A DNA stretch of 64,000 bases from Sphingopyxis sp. KK2 (GCF_001990265.1 NZ_LYVN01000004.1:1-64000), one strand, 5' to 3'; shown: positions 25,525 through 35,293, counted from the stretch's first letter. Notes: generated by a model not told the origin, from the sequence alone. Made by a program: numbers and translations.

Positions 25525-26637
25525 ATGCCCAAAGCCCCTGCCCTGCTGCCCGAAGGCCTTCGCGACCGCCTGCCGCAACAGGCCGAGGCCGCGTCGCGCG
25601 TCACCCGCGCACTCGTCGATGCGATGCGCGCGCATGGCTATGGCCGCGTCTCGCCGCCGCTCGCCGAGTTCCGCGAGACACTCGGCGGCGACGATGATCG
25701 CAGCGCGCGCGACCTTCTCCGCTTCACCGACCCCGTGTCGCAGCGCACCCTCGCGCTCCGCCCCGACATCACGCGGCAGGTCGGCCGTATCGCGACCTCG
25801 CTTCTTGCCCACGCACCGCGCCCGCTGCGGCTTTGCTACGCCGGGCAGGTCGTCAAGCTGCGCGCCAGCCAGCTCCGTCCCGCGCGCGAGATGCTTCAGG
25901 TCGGCGCCGAACTGATCGGCAGCGACAGTGTCGCCGCGGCGCGCGAAATCGTCACCGTCGCGATCGACGCACTCGACGCCGCGGGCATCGGCCCCGTCAC
26001 GATCGACTTCACGCTACCCGACGCGGTCGACCTGCTCGCCGCCTCGCTGCCCGTCGCGGCCAGTCTCGACACGTTGCGCGACGAACTCGACGCCAAGGAT
26101 GCCGGCGCGCTCGTCCGCATCGGCGCCGCGGCCTATCTGCCTTTGCTCCGCGCCACCGGCCCGTTCGATCAGGCGATCGCCGACCTGCGCGCCTTCGACA
26201 CCGGCGGCGTCCTGACCAGCCGCATCGACGCGCTCGAGGCCATCGCCGCGCCGATCCGCGACCGCGTGTCACTGACGCTCGACCCCACCGAACGCCACGG
26301 CTTCGCCTATCAAAGCTGGTTCGGTTTCCAGATCTTCGTCCCCGGCCAGGGCGACGCGATCGGCCGCGGCGGCGGCTATGCGATCCCGGTCGGCGAGGAT
26401 CATGAGGAATCGGCGGTCGGTTTCTCGCTCTACCCCGACCCGCTGATCGACGACGGCCTCGGCGCCGAGGACGACGCCGAACGCCGGCTGTTCCTGCCGC
26501 TCGGCCATGACGCCGCGCTCGCCGCCGGCCTGCGCGCCGACGGGTGGCAGACGGTCGCCGCGCTGTCCGACGGCGACGATGCCCGCGCGCTCGGCTGCGG
26601 CTACCGCCTCAGCGCCGACGGTCCCGTCGCCGCCTAG
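25525..26637 (+). CDS. hisZ: ATP phosphoribosyltransferase regulatory subunit
   Basis: HisZ is a catalytically inactive relative of histidyl-tRNA synthetase that activates the short form of HisG at the first step of histidine synthesis. The 370-residue protein has the class II aaRS-like order: LPEGLRDRLPQQAEAASRVT at the start, then motif-2-like RFTDPVSQRTLALRPDITRQV. The HisS C-terminal anticodon-binding domain is absent. Its presence predicts a short HisG elsewhere in the genome. ATG 25525 is chosen over an in-frame upstream ATG because the upstream codons fall in the hairpin region. Its TAG stop is shared with the convergent gene (CTAG, 26634-26637). Confidence 0.92.
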   Translation: MPKAPALLPEGLRDRLPQQAEAASRVTRALVDAMRAHGYGRVSPPLAEFRETLGGDDDRSARDLLRFTDPVSQRTLALRPDITRQVGRIATSLLAHAPRPLRLCYAGQVVKLRASQLRPAREMLQVGAELIGSDSVAAAREIVTVAIDALDAAGIGPVTIDFTLPDAVDLLAASLPVAASLDTLRDELDAKDAGALVRIGAAAYLPLLRATGPFDQAIADLRAFDTGGVLTSRIDALEAIAAPIRDRVSLTLDPTERHGFAYQSWFGFQIFVPGQGDAIGRGGGYAIPVGEDHEESAVGFSLYPDPLIDDGLGAEDDAERRLFLPLGHDAALAAGLRADGWQTVAALSDGDDARALGCGYRLSADGPVAA

Positions 26638-27011
26638 AAATCGGCCTTGCCGAACCGCGGCATGCCCTGATTGATCCCCGGCGGGTCGAGCACCGTCACA
26701 TCGAGTTCCACCGGTTCGCCAATCCAGTGCGCGAGCGTCGTGTGATCGGCGAGATCGTCGTCGGTCAGCGGATGCACCAGCGCGCGCAGCCCCGTCGCCT
26801 CGATCGCCGCGACCACCGCGGGCACCGCGCTGCCGAGAAAATGCACCTCATATTGTGCGATCGGATGCGGCCCGACGCCGCCCTCGGTCATCGACCCGAC
26901 GAACAGGATCGCGGGATCGCGTCCAAAATCCTCGCGCAGCGCCGCCGCCGCGGGGTGTTCGGCGGCATCATAATAGATATGCGCATGATAGGGCGCGGTC
27001 GGGTCGGTCAT
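26634..27011 (-). CDS. DOPA 4,5-dioxygenase family protein
   Basis: The 125-residue protein matches the small DOPA_dioxygen family (PF08883) along its full length. It has YHAHIYYDA at the start, GPHPIAQYEVHFL in the middle, VHPLTDDDLADHT, and a WIGEPVELDV end. The conserved His residues are candidates for metal binding and extradiol ring cleavage, but bacterial members are mostly uncharacterised. It is convergent with hisZ and shares four bases (CTAG) with it. No catechol pathway genes are adjacent. Confidence 0.85.
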   Translation of the reverse strand: MTDPTAPYHAHIYYDAAEHPAAAALREDFGRDPAILFVGSMTEGGVGPHPIAQYEVHFLGSAVPAVVAAIEATGLRALVHPLTDDDLADHTTLAHWIGEPVELDVTVLDPPGINQGMPRFGKADF

Positions 27012-27033
27012 GTCGGCATCTCATCCATCGTCG

Positions 27034-27097
27034 CCCGGACCTGATCCGGGAGCCTGCCCGCCTTGAACGCAAAGGCGGGTCGAAGGTCAAGCCCGGG
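27034..27097. repeat. Imperfect palindromic intergenic element
   Basis: Outer arms CCCGG (27034-27038) and CCGGG (27093-27097) enclose a strong hairpin CCCGCCTT-GAACGCA-AAGGCGGG (27057-27079). The CCCGGACCTGATCCGGG segment resembles GC-rich dispersed repeats common between genes in this bacterial group. It fills much of the 227-base gap between the DOPA-dioxygenase-like gene and the entericidin gene; the rest of the gap shows only the promoter noted below. Confidence 0.5.
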
Positions 27098-27197
27098 ATT
27101 CCGCCCCCGCCCGGCGATCATTTCGAACGCTTCAGCCAGCACCAAGCCGATGCAGCGGAACGATCGTTGCGAGCGGCTGTTGTCGAAATACCGAAAA

Positions 27198-27203
27198 TAT
27201 AAT
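27198..27203 (+). promoter_or_regulatory. Consensus -10 box for the entericidin gene
   Basis: A perfect TATAAT stands in an A/T-rich patch 35 bases before the start codon. A well-spaced -35 is not evident (TTGTCG at 27180 is only 12 bases away). The A/T-rich context is unusual for this GC-rich window, which supports it as a promoter element. Confidence 0.5.
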
Positions 27204-27238
27204 CGAGGGTGGGTCGCCCTCGTTGCCGGAGAGAGAAA

Positions 27239-27373
27239 ATGAAAAAGCTTCTCAAAATTTTCGCCATCAGCACCTCGATCTTGGTCCTGTCCGCTTGCAA
27301 CACCGTTCAAGGCGCCGGGAAGGACGTGGAATCCGTTGGCGACTGTGCCGATGGCGTGAAGGGCAACTGCTAG
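27239..27373 (+). CDS. ecn: Entericidin A/B family small lipoprotein
   Basis: The 44-residue reading frame starts MKKLLKIFAISTSILVL. It has a lipobox LSAC (Cys20) followed by NTVQGAGKDVESVG, the hallmark of entericidins, and ends in two further cysteines. Entericidins are small cell-envelope lipoproteins; in enterics EcnB is a bacteriolytic toxin balanced by EcnA. In alphaproteobacteria single copies are common and are usually stress- or stationary-phase-induced. GGAGAGAG gives a strong ribosome-binding site and TATAAT lies just upstream. Its TAG stop is shared with the convergent esterase gene (CTAG, 27370-27373). Confidence 0.88.
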   Translation: MKKLLKIFAISTSILVLSACNTVQGAGKDVESVGDCADGVKGNC

Positions 27374-28305
27374 AACACCCGCTTCAGCCACGCATCGACC
27401 GTCGCGGTCGGCGCGTAGCTCGGGTCGCCCAGTCGCCGGTTGATCTCGGCATGGCCCTGCAGCCCCTCGCCGGGGAAGCTGCCATGCTCGACCTTGCTGC
27501 CGCCTTTCTCGAGCGCGGCGCCGAGCGCCTTCGCCTGCCGCACCCCGTCGGGACGCTGGACATAGAGCAGCAGGAACGCCGGTGCATTGGGCGCGCTCGC
27601 TTGCAATGTCGGCGACAGCGTCGCTTGCCGCGCCGCGTCGCTCCCGAACGCTTGGCGGTATGTCTTCTGCATGATCGGCGGCCCGTCCTTCAGCTGTGCC
27701 GGCACGTCATAGGCCGCGCCGTCGATCGGGATCACCCCCGCGATATCGGCGAAGGACAGCCCCGCGCTCTTCAGATAATTCTCGTCGGTCCCCACCAGCG
27801 CGACCAGATGCGCGCCCGCGCTATGCCCCATCAACACGATGCGCCGCCGGTCGATACCCAGCCGGTCGGCATCCTTGATCAGCATCTTCACCGCCATCGC
27901 GACGTCCTCGGCCTGCTGCTCGACCGTCGACGCCGGCACCAGCCGGTAATCGATCGACGCAAAGGCATAGCCCTCGCCCGGATAATGCACGGGCTTATAC
28001 TGCCCCGTCGCATTGTCCTTGCTGCCGCGCTTCCACCCGCCGCCATGGACGAAGACCACTAGCGGCGCAGGCCCCCTGGCATCTGTCGGGCGCCACAAGT
28101 CGAGCGATTGCAGCGGGTCGCGGCCATAGAAGATCGTCTCGCTGCCTGGCGCCTTCGGCCCCTCGTCGGCGCCCATGCGCTGCGCGATCCGGTCGCGCAG
28201 CCGCTCGCGCGCCTCGGCAAAGGGCCCCGGAACGATCAGGCTCGCCGCCACGAATGCCGCCAACGCCGCGCCCGTTATCAACCGCTGTTTTCGCATCGTC
28301 CACAA
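27370..28305 (-). CDS. Secreted alpha/beta-hydrolase (esterase/lipase-like)
   Basis: The 311-residue protein begins with a signal peptide or anchor (about residues 7-30), so it acts outside the cytoplasm. The alpha/beta-hydrolase signatures are present: oxyanion-hole HGGGW (about 87-91) and nucleophile elbow GHSAGAH (about 160-166). This combination is typical of the hormone-sensitive lipase/BD-FAE-like carboxylesterases. The C-terminal catalytic His probably lies in [12 protein letters not shown]. The substrate is unknown. It is convergent with the entericidin gene and divergent from purA. Confidence 0.86.
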   Translation of the reverse strand: MWTMRKQRLITGAALAAFVAASLIVPGPFAEARERLRDRIAQRMGADEGPKAPGSETIFYGRDPLQSLDLWRPTDARGPAPLVVFVHGGGWKRGSKDNATGQYKPVHYPGEGYAFASIDYRLVPASTVEQQAEDVAMAVKMLIKDADRLGIDRRRIVLMGHSAGAHLVALVGTDENYLKSAGLSFADIAGVIPIDGAAYDVPAQLKDGPPIMQKTYRQAFGSDAARQATLSPTLQASAPNAPAFLLLYVQRPDGVRQAKALGAALEKGGSKVEHGSFPGEGLQGHAEINRRLGDPSYAPTATVDAWLKRVF

Positions 28306-28449
28306 TCTCCGCTTTCCCCGGCGGCAGCATATCTAGCCCGAAATTGTCGCAAATCCGTCCCACCAAGCTTGCCTCTGCGGCCAAATCCGCTAAGGCCGCG
28401 CCGGGTCAAACGCCGGTCGTTTCGGGGCCCAGTTCAGCAGGACAGCATC

Positions 28450-29739
28450 ATGGCAAATGTCACCGTCATCGGGTCGCAATGGGGCGACGAGGGCAAGGGC
28501 AAGATCGTCGACTGGCTCGCCAGCCGCGCCGACGCCGTGGTGCGTTTCCAGGGCGGGCATAACGCCGGCCATACGCTCGTCGTCGGCGAACAGGTGTACA
28601 AGCTATCTTTGCTCCCCTCGGGCATCGTCACCGGCACGCTGTCGATCATCGGCAATGGCGTCGTACTCGACCCTTGGGCGCTGCGCGACGAGATGGCCAA
28701 GCTGCGCGGCCAGGGCGTCGAGATCAACGCCGACAATTTCGCGATCGCCGACAATTGCGCGCTGATCCTGCCCTTCCACCGCGACCTCGACGCGCTGCGC
28801 GAAACCGCCGCGGGCGCGGGCAAGATCGGCACCACCGGCCGCGGCATCGGCCCCGCCTATGAGGACAAGGTCGGCCGCCGCGCGATCCGCGTCTGCGACC
28901 TCGCGCATCTCGACAAGCTCGATCCGCAGCTCGACCGCCTGACCGCACATCACGACGCGCTGCGCGCCGGTTTCGGCGAACCGCCGATCGACCGCGAGCG
29001 GCTGATCGCCGACCTCTCCGAAATCGCCGACTTCGTGCTCGAATATGCGCAGCCGGTGTGGAAGCGTCTGAAAAAGGTCCGCAAGGCCGGCGCGCGCATC
29101 CTGTTCGAAGGCGCGCAGGGCGTGCTGCTCGACGTCGATCATGGCACCTATCCCTTCGTCACCAGCTCGAACACCGTCAGCGGCACCGCCGCGTCGGGCT
29201 CGGGCCTCGGCCCCTCGTCGGTCGGCTTCGTGCTCGGCATCGCCAAGGCCTATACGACGCGCGTCGGCAGCGGCCCCTTCCCCACCGAACTCGAGGACGA
29301 GATCGGCCAGCGGCTCGGCGAGCGCGGGCATGAATTCGGCACCGTCACCGGGCGCAAGCGCCGCTGCGGCTGGTTCGACGCGGTGCTCGTGCGCCAGAGC
29401 TGCGCCGTCTCGGGCGTCACCGGCATCGCGCTCACCAAGCTCGACGTGCTCGACGGTTTCGACACCATCCGCATCTGCACCGGCTACCGGCTGCGCGGCA
29501 AGATCCTCGACTATTTCCCCGCGCACTCGGCCGACCAGGCCGAGGTCGAGCCGATCTACGAGGAAATGGACGGCTGGCACGAAACCACCGCGGGCGCGCG
29601 CAGCTATGCCGACCTGCCCGCGCAGGCGATCAAATATGTCCAGCGCGTGCAGGAACTGATCGAGACCCCGATCGCCCTCGTCTCGACCAGCCCCGAGCGC
29701 GAGGACACGATCCTGATCCGCGATCCGTTCAGCGACTGA
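28450..29739 (+). CDS. purA: Adenylosuccinate synthetase
   Basis: PurA condenses IMP and aspartate using GTP, the committed step to AMP. The 429-residue protein has the family start [18 protein letters not shown], whose GDEGKGK (12-18) binds GTP phosphates. It also has the GGHNAGHT block (catalytic His), the [14 protein letters not shown] block (about 128-141) and [17 protein letters not shown]. Length agrees with the family. Its 3' end overlaps the convergent dehalogenase-like gene by 11 bases. No leader element is obvious in the 144 bases upstream. Confidence 0.97.
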   Translation: MANVTVIGSQWGDEGKGKIVDWLASRADAVVRFQGGHNAGHTLVVGEQVYKLSLLPSGIVTGTLSIIGNGVVLDPWALRDEMAKLRGQGVEINADNFAIADNCALILPFHRDLDALRETAAGAGKIGTTGRGIGPAYEDKVGRRAIRVCDLAHLDKLDPQLDRLTAHHDALRAGFGEPPIDRERLIADLSEIADFVLEYAQPVWKRLKKVRKAGARILFEGAQGVLLDVDHGTYPFVTSSNTVSGTAASGSGLGPSSVGFVLGIAKAYTTRVGSGPFPTELEDEIGQRLGERGHEFGTVTGRKRRCGWFDAVLVRQSCAVSGVTGIALTKLDVLDGFDTIRICTGYRLRGKILDYFPAHSADQAEVEPIYEEMDGWHETTAGARSYADLPAQAIKYVQRVQELIETPIALVSTSPEREDTILIRDPFSD

Positions 29740-30622
29740 CCCCGGCCGCGGCCACGTCGCGGATTGCCGCGACAAAGCCTTCGGGATCATTTTCCTGGAT
29801 GAAATGTCCGCCGTGCAGCGTGCGGTGCGCCATGCCGCGCGCACCGGGCACCCGGTCGATGAACAGCGCATCACCGCCGCGCGTGATCGGGTCGCCATCG
29901 GCGAAGCAACAGAGGAAGGGCTTGTCGAAGCGCTCGAGCGCCGCCCATGCCCGTTTCTGGTCGAAGACCGCGACATTGTCGCCAAGCGGCACGAAGGATG
30001 GGAAGATGCGCGCCGCGACCTTCGACGCGCGCGTCGGAAAGGGCGCGTCATAAGCCGCGATCTCGTCAGGTGTCAGTTGCCGCTTCGCCCCCGCATTGAC
30101 GATGCGTCCGATCGGAAAGACCGGGCTGTAGCGCGAAAAGGCCCGCCAGATCGCAAAGGCGCGCGGCGCGGGCTGGCCCTCGGGCAAACCGCCGTTCGAC
30201 AGCGCGACGCCCGCGAACCGCTCGGGCATTTCGGCGACGAGACGCAGCCCGATCAGCGAGCCCCAGTCTTGGCACGCAAGGATGATGTTGGTCAGGTCGA
30301 GCGCCTCGATCCATTGCCGCATCCACGCCACTTGCGCCGCATAGCTGTACGCCCCGGCATCGAGCGGCTTGTCCGACCGGCCGAAGCCGATGAGGTCGGG
30401 CGCGACGACGCGAAATCCCGCCGCGATCGTCGGCCCGATCATCTTGCGATAGAGATAGGCCCATGTCGGCTCGCCGTGCAGCATCAGCACGGGCTGGGCC
30501 GCCGCGTCGCCCTCGTCGATATAATGGACGCGCAGCCCGTCCTCGATCTCTCGATATTTCGGCGCATAGGGCCAGCCGGGCAGCCCCTCGAAACGCGCGT
30601 CCGGCGTGCGATACATCCGCAT
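29729..30622 (-). CDS. Haloalkane dehalogenase-like alpha/beta-hydrolase (HLD-I type)
   Basis: The 297-residue protein follows subfamily I haloalkane dehalogenases. It has the oxyanion block [14 protein letters not shown] (about 49-62), nucleophile D119 in CQDWGS with halide-binding W120, a second candidate halide-binding W159 in the cap, acid D244 in ADGDP and catalytic H273 in GGHF. These enzymes hydrolyse carbon-halogen bonds to alcohol plus halide. Retention of the full set suggests activity, although related epoxide hydrolases share much of the fold. No other haloalkane degradation genes are adjacent. It overlaps purA by 11 bases, tail to tail. Confidence 0.83.
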   Translation of the reverse strand: MRMYRTPDARFEGLPGWPYAPKYREIEDGLRVHYIDEGDAAAQPVLMLHGEPTWAYLYRKMIGPTIAAGFRVVAPDLIGFGRSDKPLDAGAYSYAAQVAWMRQWIEALDLTNIILACQDWGSLIGLRLVAEMPERFAGVALSNGGLPEGQPAPRAFAIWRAFSRYSPVFPIGRIVNAGAKRQLTPDEIAAYDAPFPTRASKVAARIFPSFVPLGDNVAVFDQKRAWAALERFDKPFLCCFADGDPITRGGDALFIDRVPGARGMAHRTLHGGHFIQENDPEGFVAAIRDVAAAGVSR

Positions 30623-30702
30623 TCAATCCCCCCTCTTCCCGCCAATCAGCATAACGGCCGCGCCGACCTTGTCCATGCGCGGTGATGGCGTAAGGTGCCG
30701 CC

Positions 30703-31206
30703 ATGCGCCCCGCCCTCCTCTTGCCTGCCCTGCTGCTCACGGCGTGCGGATCGGCCAGTTCGCAGGTGCCCGCCCTGCCCGCCGGTACCAAGGCCGACCG
30801 GCTTCTCGTCGACAAGAGCGACCGCCTGCTCATCGCCTATGCCGGCAACCGCGAGGTCGTCCGCTACACGAATATCCGCTTCGGCGACGTCCCCACGGGG
30901 CACAAGCAGTTCGAAGGTGATGAACGCACGCCCGAGGGGCGCTACACGATCGACGGCCGCAATCCGAACAGCGCCTATCACCTGTCGCTGCGCATCTCCT
31001 ATCCCAACGCCGCCGACCGCGCCTTTGCCAAGGCGCAGGGGCGCTCGCCCGGCGGCGACATCTTCATCCACGGCCAGCCCAATCGCTGGCCCGGACCGAC
31101 GCTGACGAACGACTGGACCGACGGCTGCATCGCGCTGTCCGACGCCGAAATCGAACAATTATGGGCTATCGTCCCCGACGGCATCCCGATCACCATCCGC
31201 CCCTGA
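30703..31206 (+). CDS. L,D-transpeptidase family lipoprotein (YkuD domain, YafK-like)
   Basis: The 167-residue protein has a lipoprotein signal (lipobox LLTAC, Cys15) and a YkuD catalytic domain. The active-site pattern is IHG (H123) followed by DGCIALS with nucleophile C142. Blocks RYTNIRFGDVPTGHK and ERTPEGRYTIDGRNP are characteristic of YafK-like members. L,D-transpeptidases form 3-3 peptidoglycan crosslinks or attach lipoproteins, whereas the YafK/DpaA branch releases Braun lipoprotein. Which applies here is unknown. The flavin reductase gene follows after 10 bases and probably shares a transcript. Confidence 0.87.
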   Translation: MRPALLLPALLLTACGSASSQVPALPAGTKADRLLVDKSDRLLIAYAGNREVVRYTNIRFGDVPTGHKQFEGDERTPEGRYTIDGRNPNSAYHLSLRISYPNAADRAFAKAQGRSPGGDIFIHGQPNRWPGPTLTNDWTDGCIALSDAEIEQLWAIVPDGIPITIRP

Positions 31207-31216
31207 AGGAAGAAAT

Positions 31217-31807
31217 ATGGCCCGCGACATCCTCGTCTTTTACGGCAGCTACCGCAGCGACCGGCAGGGCATCAAGCTCGCGCGCTGGATCGTCGCGGCG
31301 CTCCAGGCGCGCGGCGACAATGCCGAGTTGATCGATGCCAAGGTGATCGGCCTGCCGATCCTCGATCGCCGGTTCAGCGACTATCCCGCGGGCGAGGCAC
31401 CCGCGCCGATGGCCGAACTCGCCGACCGCATCGCCGCCGCCGATGGCTTCCTCTTCGTGACCGGCGAATATAATGGCGGCCTGCAACCCGGACTCAAGAA
31501 TCTCGTCGATCATTATCTGACCGAATTTGCATGGCGCCCCGCGGCCATCGCCTCCTATTCGGCCGGGCCCTTCGCGGGCGTCCGGTCGGCGACCGCATGG
31601 CGCACGACGCTTGGCGCGATGGGCATGGTCGTCACCTCGACCCCGCTGTCGCTCGCGCGGATCGGCGGCGCTTTCGATGCCGACGGCCAGCCGGCGGGCG
31701 AAGATGGCGGGCGGATCGCCAAGGCCTTTCCGCGCTTCGCCGACGATCTCAATTGGTGGATCGATGCCGCCGCGGAGCAGCGTGCGAAACAGGACCCGCC
31801 CTATTAA
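31217..31807 (+). CDS. NAD(P)H-dependent FMN reductase family protein
   Basis: The 196-residue cytosolic flavodoxin-like protein belongs to the NADPH-dependent FMN reductase family (PF03358). The N-terminal FYGSYRSDRQGIKLA binds FMN phosphate. The GEYNGGLQPGLKNLVDHY block (about 82-99) matches the conserved PEYN-x-x-x-x-x-x-LKNAIDW motif. Members reduce FMN, quinones, azo dyes or chromate. The ribosome-binding site is AAGGAAG. It is convergent with the MFS gene and shares the TTAA stop tetranucleotide (31804-31807). Confidence 0.87.
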   Translation: MARDILVFYGSYRSDRQGIKLARWIVAALQARGDNAELIDAKVIGLPILDRRFSDYPAGEAPAPMAELADRIAAADGFLFVTGEYNGGLQPGLKNLVDHYLTEFAWRPAAIASYSAGPFAGVRSATAWRTTLGAMGMVVTSTPLSLARIGGAFDADGQPAGEDGGRIAKAFPRFADDLNWWIDAAAEQRAKQDPPY

Positions 31808-33117
31808 CCCGTCTTGAGTTCGCGCGACAGGCGCAGGCTGGCGCGCCAGAAGAAGAAGGCGGGGATAAGGCCCAGCCACGCCGCGCCATAAAGGACGTAG
31901 CGGACGCTTTCCTGCCCATAGGTCGGGGCAAGCGCGTCGGACAGCACCCCGAACAGGAAGGGTCCGAAACCCAGGCCGATCAGATTCTGTCCGAACAACA
32001 TGATCGAGGCCGCAACCGCGCGCGCGCGCGGCTGCACCAGCCCTTGAACACAGCCATAAGCGGGACCGTAATAGGCCGAATTGAGGATCGTCGGCACGAT
32101 CAGCAGCGCCACCGCGACGATCCAGTTTTCCATATAATAGCCAAGGAACAGCACCGGTGCCGCAACGGCCATGCCATAGGCCGGCAGGGTCAATATGTGC
32201 TTCTTGTCGTGCGATCCGAACTTGTCGGCCACCTTGCCGCCGAGCCAGGTCCCAAAGACGCCCGCGACGCCCAGCACCACCGCCATCGACAGCCCCGCCT
32301 CGGTCGTCGACAACCCGTGGCTGCGGATGAAGAAACTGATCGTCCACAGCGCCTTGCCATAGCCGAGGAACGCGACGACCGACGATGCGATCAGGATGTA
32401 GACGAAGGCGCGCGATGCGAAGATTTCGGACATGGCCTCGCGGGTCGAAAGCTGTACGGGCTTCGCCGCGCTCGCCTCGACCACCGGCTTCAGGTGGCGG
32501 GGTTCACGCAGCACGAACAGCACGACCAGCGCCAGCAACAGCCCGGGCAGCCCGACGAGCATCAGCGCCACCCGCCAGCCGTAAAGGTCGTTGACGATGC
32601 CGCCGATGATCAGCCCCAGCAGCGACCCGATCGGCACGCCCATGCCGTAAAAGGCGATCGCCGAGGATCGTTTCGCGGGCTCGACGCTGTCGCTGATCAA
32701 CGAATGCGCGGCCGGGGTGCAACCGGCCTCGCCGATGCCGACGCCGATGCGCGCGAACAGCAATTGCACGAAATTCTGCGCCAGCCCGCACACCGCGGTC
32801 ATCGCCGACCAGATCGCCAGCGCGAGCGATATCAGCCGGATCCGGTTGGTCCCGTCCTTGTCGGCATAGCGGGCGATCGGGATACCGAGCAGCGCGTAAA
32901 AGACCGCGAAGGCCGGACCGGCGAGCAGGCCGAGTTCGGTATCGGTCAGGCCAAGGTCGGTCTTGATCGGCTCGGCGAGGATGTTGACGATCTGCCGGTC
33001 GAGGAAGTTGAAGATATAGACGATCAACAACACCCACAGCATCGTCCGCGTCTGCGCGGAAACAGCGTCTTCGGATGGCAAGGCGATGCCCGCAGCAAGA
33101 GCCGGCTTTTCGGTCAT
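31804..33117 (-). CDS. MFS transporter, Spinster-like
   Basis: The 437-residue inner-membrane protein has about 12 TM segments and the Spinster-family hallmarks: FNFLDRQIVNILAEPIK in TM1, LGIPIARYADKDG in the TM2-3 loop and RIGVGIGEAGCTPAAHSLISD in TM4-5. Bacterial members are numerous in sphingomonads and are often found near hydrophobic-compound metabolism, but substrates are mostly unknown. Start 33117 is chosen because GGGAG then sits six bases upstream; an in-frame ATG at 33123 leaves no room for that site. It shares its stop tetranucleotide with the convergent flavin reductase gene. Confidence 0.88.
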   Translation of the reverse strand: MTEKPALAAGIALPSEDAVSAQTRTMLWVLLIVYIFNFLDRQIVNILAEPIKTDLGLTDTELGLLAGPAFAVFYALLGIPIARYADKDGTNRIRLISLALAIWSAMTAVCGLAQNFVQLLFARIGVGIGEAGCTPAAHSLISDSVEPAKRSSAIAFYGMGVPIGSLLGLIIGGIVNDLYGWRVALMLVGLPGLLLALVVLFVLREPRHLKPVVEASAAKPVQLSTREAMSEIFASRAFVYILIASSVVAFLGYGKALWTISFFIRSHGLSTTEAGLSMAVVLGVAGVFGTWLGGKVADKFGSHDKKHILTLPAYGMAVAAPVLFLGYYMENWIVAVALLIVPTILNSAYYGPAYGCVQGLVQPRARAVAASIMLFGQNLIGLGFGPFLFGVLSDALAPTYGQESVRYVLYGAAWLGLIPAFFFWRASLRLSRELKTG

Positions 33118-33229
33118 TTTCATCTCCCAGACCGACAAGGGGCCAGAACGGGACCGTGGTGTCAATGCCGAGGCGGCCAGCCGAAAATCGCCGCTTGCAA
33201 TTGCCGCTACGGCTGGCAGCCTGTTTTCC

Positions 33230-34810
33230 ATGCAAAAAATTTCGCTGCTCGCCGCCAGTGCGCTCCTCGCCGCCGCCCCTGCCACCGCGATGCCCCCGCC
33301 GCTGCCCGAGGTCGAGGGCAGGGATGCTGCGACGCTACGCGCCGAGATGGAGAGCGGCCAGCTTTACGAAGGCCTGCTCGCGTCGGTCTATCAGGACCGG
33401 ATCGGTCGGATCGACGACTATGGGCCGAAACTCGGCGCGGTCATCGCGAACCTCTCGCAGACCGAGGCCTATGCCGAGGGCCAGCGGCTCTATGACGAGC
33501 GCATGGCGGGCAAGGCGCGCGGCCCGCTGCACGGCATTCCCATCTTGCTCAAGGACAATATCGAGGCCGCGGGTCCATGGGCGACGACCGCCGGCTCGCT
33601 CGCGCTCAAGGACAATGTCACGAACCGCGACGCGCCGATCGTCGCGCGGCTGCGCGATGCCGGGCTCCTCATCCTCGGCAAGGCCAACCTCAGCGAATGG
33701 GCCAATATCCGGTCGAACAATTCGACGAGCGGCTGGAGCGCGGTCGGCGGACTCACCAAAAACCCGCATGCGCTCGACCGCAACAGCTGCGGCTCGTCGT
33801 CGGGCAGCGCCGCGGCGGTCGCCGCCAGCCTCGCGCCGCTCGCGATCGGTACCGAAACCGACGGTTCGATCACCTGCCCCGCCGGGGTCAATGGCGTGGT
33901 CGGCTTCAAGCCGACGCTCGGTCTCGTCAGCCGCACCTACATCGTGCCGATCAGCCACAGCCAGGACACCGCCGGCCCGATCACGCTCAGCGTGCGCGAC
34001 GCGGCCGCAGTGATGACCGTGATCGCCGGCAGCGATCCCGCCGACCCCGCGACCGCCGAGGCCGATGCGCGCAAGGCGGATTATGTCGCCGCGCTGTCGC
34101 CGCAGGCGCTGAAGGGCAAGCGCATCGGGGTACTGCGCGACCGCATCGGCGACCGCGCCGACGTCCGCGCGCTGTTCGACGCCGCGCTGGCGCAGATGGC
34201 GGGCCTCGGCGCGACGATCGTCGAGATCAACGACAGCCGCAAAGGACTCGAGGAATTGGGCGCCGCCGAATTCGAAATCCTGATGACCGAGCTCAAGGCC
34301 GACATGGCCACCTATCTGGCGGGCCTGCCGGCGAAGGACGGCCCGAAGACGCTCGCCGACCTGATCGCGTTCAACAAGGCCAATGCCGCCGAACTCGCCT
34401 GGTTCGATCAGTCGCTGTTCGAACTCGCCGAAAGCAAGGGCGGGCTCGACAGCCCCGCCTATGTCGAGGCGAAGGCCAAGGCGGCGCGGCTCGCGGGGCC
34501 CGAGGGCATCGACAAATTGCTGAAGGACCATGGCGTCGACCTGCTGGTCGGAGTGACCAACGGCCCCGCGTGGACCAGCGACCTCGTCAACGGCGATCAT
34601 TATAATGGCCCGAGCGTCAGCCAGTTGCCCGCGGTCGCCGGCTATCCGCACCTCACGGTCCCGATGGGAACGGTTCAAAGCCTGCCGATCGGCCTCTCGT
34701 TCATCGGCCCCAAGTGGAGCGACGCCGATGTGCTCGCCGCAGGCTATGCCTATGAACAGGCGAGCAACAAGCGGGTGACCCCGACCTTCAGGGCAAGCGC
34801 GGCACCTTGA
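33230..34810 (+). CDS. Secreted amidase (amidase signature family)
   Basis: The 526-residue protein has a signal peptide (about 1-20, [10 protein letters not shown]). The amidase-signature catalytic triad is visible: K108 in ILLKDN, cis-Ser S189 in the GSSSGS glycine/serine stretch, and nucleophile S213 in ETDGSI. The spacing agrees with peptide amidases, and the exported location suggests action on peptide or aryl amides in the periplasm. Its product is close in order to periplasmic peptide amidase-like proteins; the substrate is not deducible. Its last 23 bases overlap the convergent DUF2721 gene. Confidence 0.88.
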   Translation: MQKISLLAASALLAAAPATAMPPPLPEVEGRDAATLRAEMESGQLYEGLLASVYQDRIGRIDDYGPKLGAVIANLSQTEAYAEGQRLYDERMAGKARGPLHGIPILLKDNIEAAGPWATTAGSLALKDNVTNRDAPIVARLRDAGLLILGKANLSEWANIRSNNSTSGWSAVGGLTKNPHALDRNSCGSSSGSAAAVAASLAPLAIGTETDGSITCPAGVNGVVGFKPTLGLVSRTYIVPISHSQDTAGPITLSVRDAAAVMTVIAGSDPADPATAEADARKADYVAALSPQALKGKRIGVLRDRIGDRADVRALFDAALAQMAGLGATIVEINDSRKGLEELGAAEFEILMTELKADMATYLAGLPAKDGPKTLADLIAFNKANAAELAWFDQSLFELAESKGGLDSPAYVEAKAKAARLAGPEGIDKLLKDHGVDLLVGVTNGPAWTSDLVNGDHYNGPSVSQLPAVAGYPHLTVPMGTVQSLPIGLSFIGPKWSDADVLAAGYAYEQASNKRVTPTFRASAAP

Positions 34811-35288
34811 GCCGGTTGCGCTTCGAATTGCGCTGCTTTTCCTCGAGTTCGAGCAGCTCGATCGGGATATGGATGGTGTAGATCGCCAGCCGCACCTCAT
34901 AAAGGAAGAGCAGCAGCGACAGCAAAAGCAGCAGCATCGCGACGACGAACGCCGATGCCACCGCCATGCCCCATTCGAACCCCGCCGCGCGCTGCACGAA
35001 CAACAGCGCGACGAGCAGGCACACGACGACCCCGCTGGCGACCGCCATCAGGATCGACGCGTTGATGACGCTCATCCGCTTGTCGAGCTTGCGCAATTCC
35101 TCGACCAGCCGGTCGTGCTCAGCGCCCGTGGTCGCGCTATGCAGCGCCATCAGCCCGCGCGAGCGGTCGACGACGCGCGCCAGCCGCCCGGCAAAGACGC
35201 CGAGCAGATTGCCGATGCCGACGAGCAGGAAGGCGGGGGCGAGCGCGAGCTGGATGGTCTGCGAGATGACCGGCGCGCTGCCCCCCAC
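34788..35288 (-). CDS. DUF2721 family membrane protein
   Basis: The 166-residue protein fits DUF2721. The N-terminal helix is followed by LVGIGNLLGVFAGRLARVVDR, the family signature. There are two further membrane helices (about 75-95 and 105-130) and a short charged C-terminus ending in lysine/arginine-rich residues. The function is unknown. It is six bases downstream of the aminotransferase gene and probably co-transcribed with it. Its end overlaps the amidase gene by 23 bases on the other strand, one of the longer antisense overlaps in the window. Confidence 0.82.
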   Translation of the reverse strand: MGGSAPVISQTIQLALAPAFLLVGIGNLLGVFAGRLARVVDRSRGLMALHSATTGAEHDRLVEELRKLDKRMSVINASILMAVASGVVVCLLVALLFVQRAAGFEWGMAVASAFVVAMLLLLLSLLLFLYEVRLAIYTIHIPIELLELEEKQRNSKRNRLKVPRLP

Positions 35289-35293
35289 TCCGG

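Noticed and set aside
23698-25812. A 704-codon minus-strand frame opposite serA
   Set aside because: It is antisense to a clear SerA and hisZ start. Its C-terminal SSFPRKREPS-like tail is just the translated palindromic repeat.
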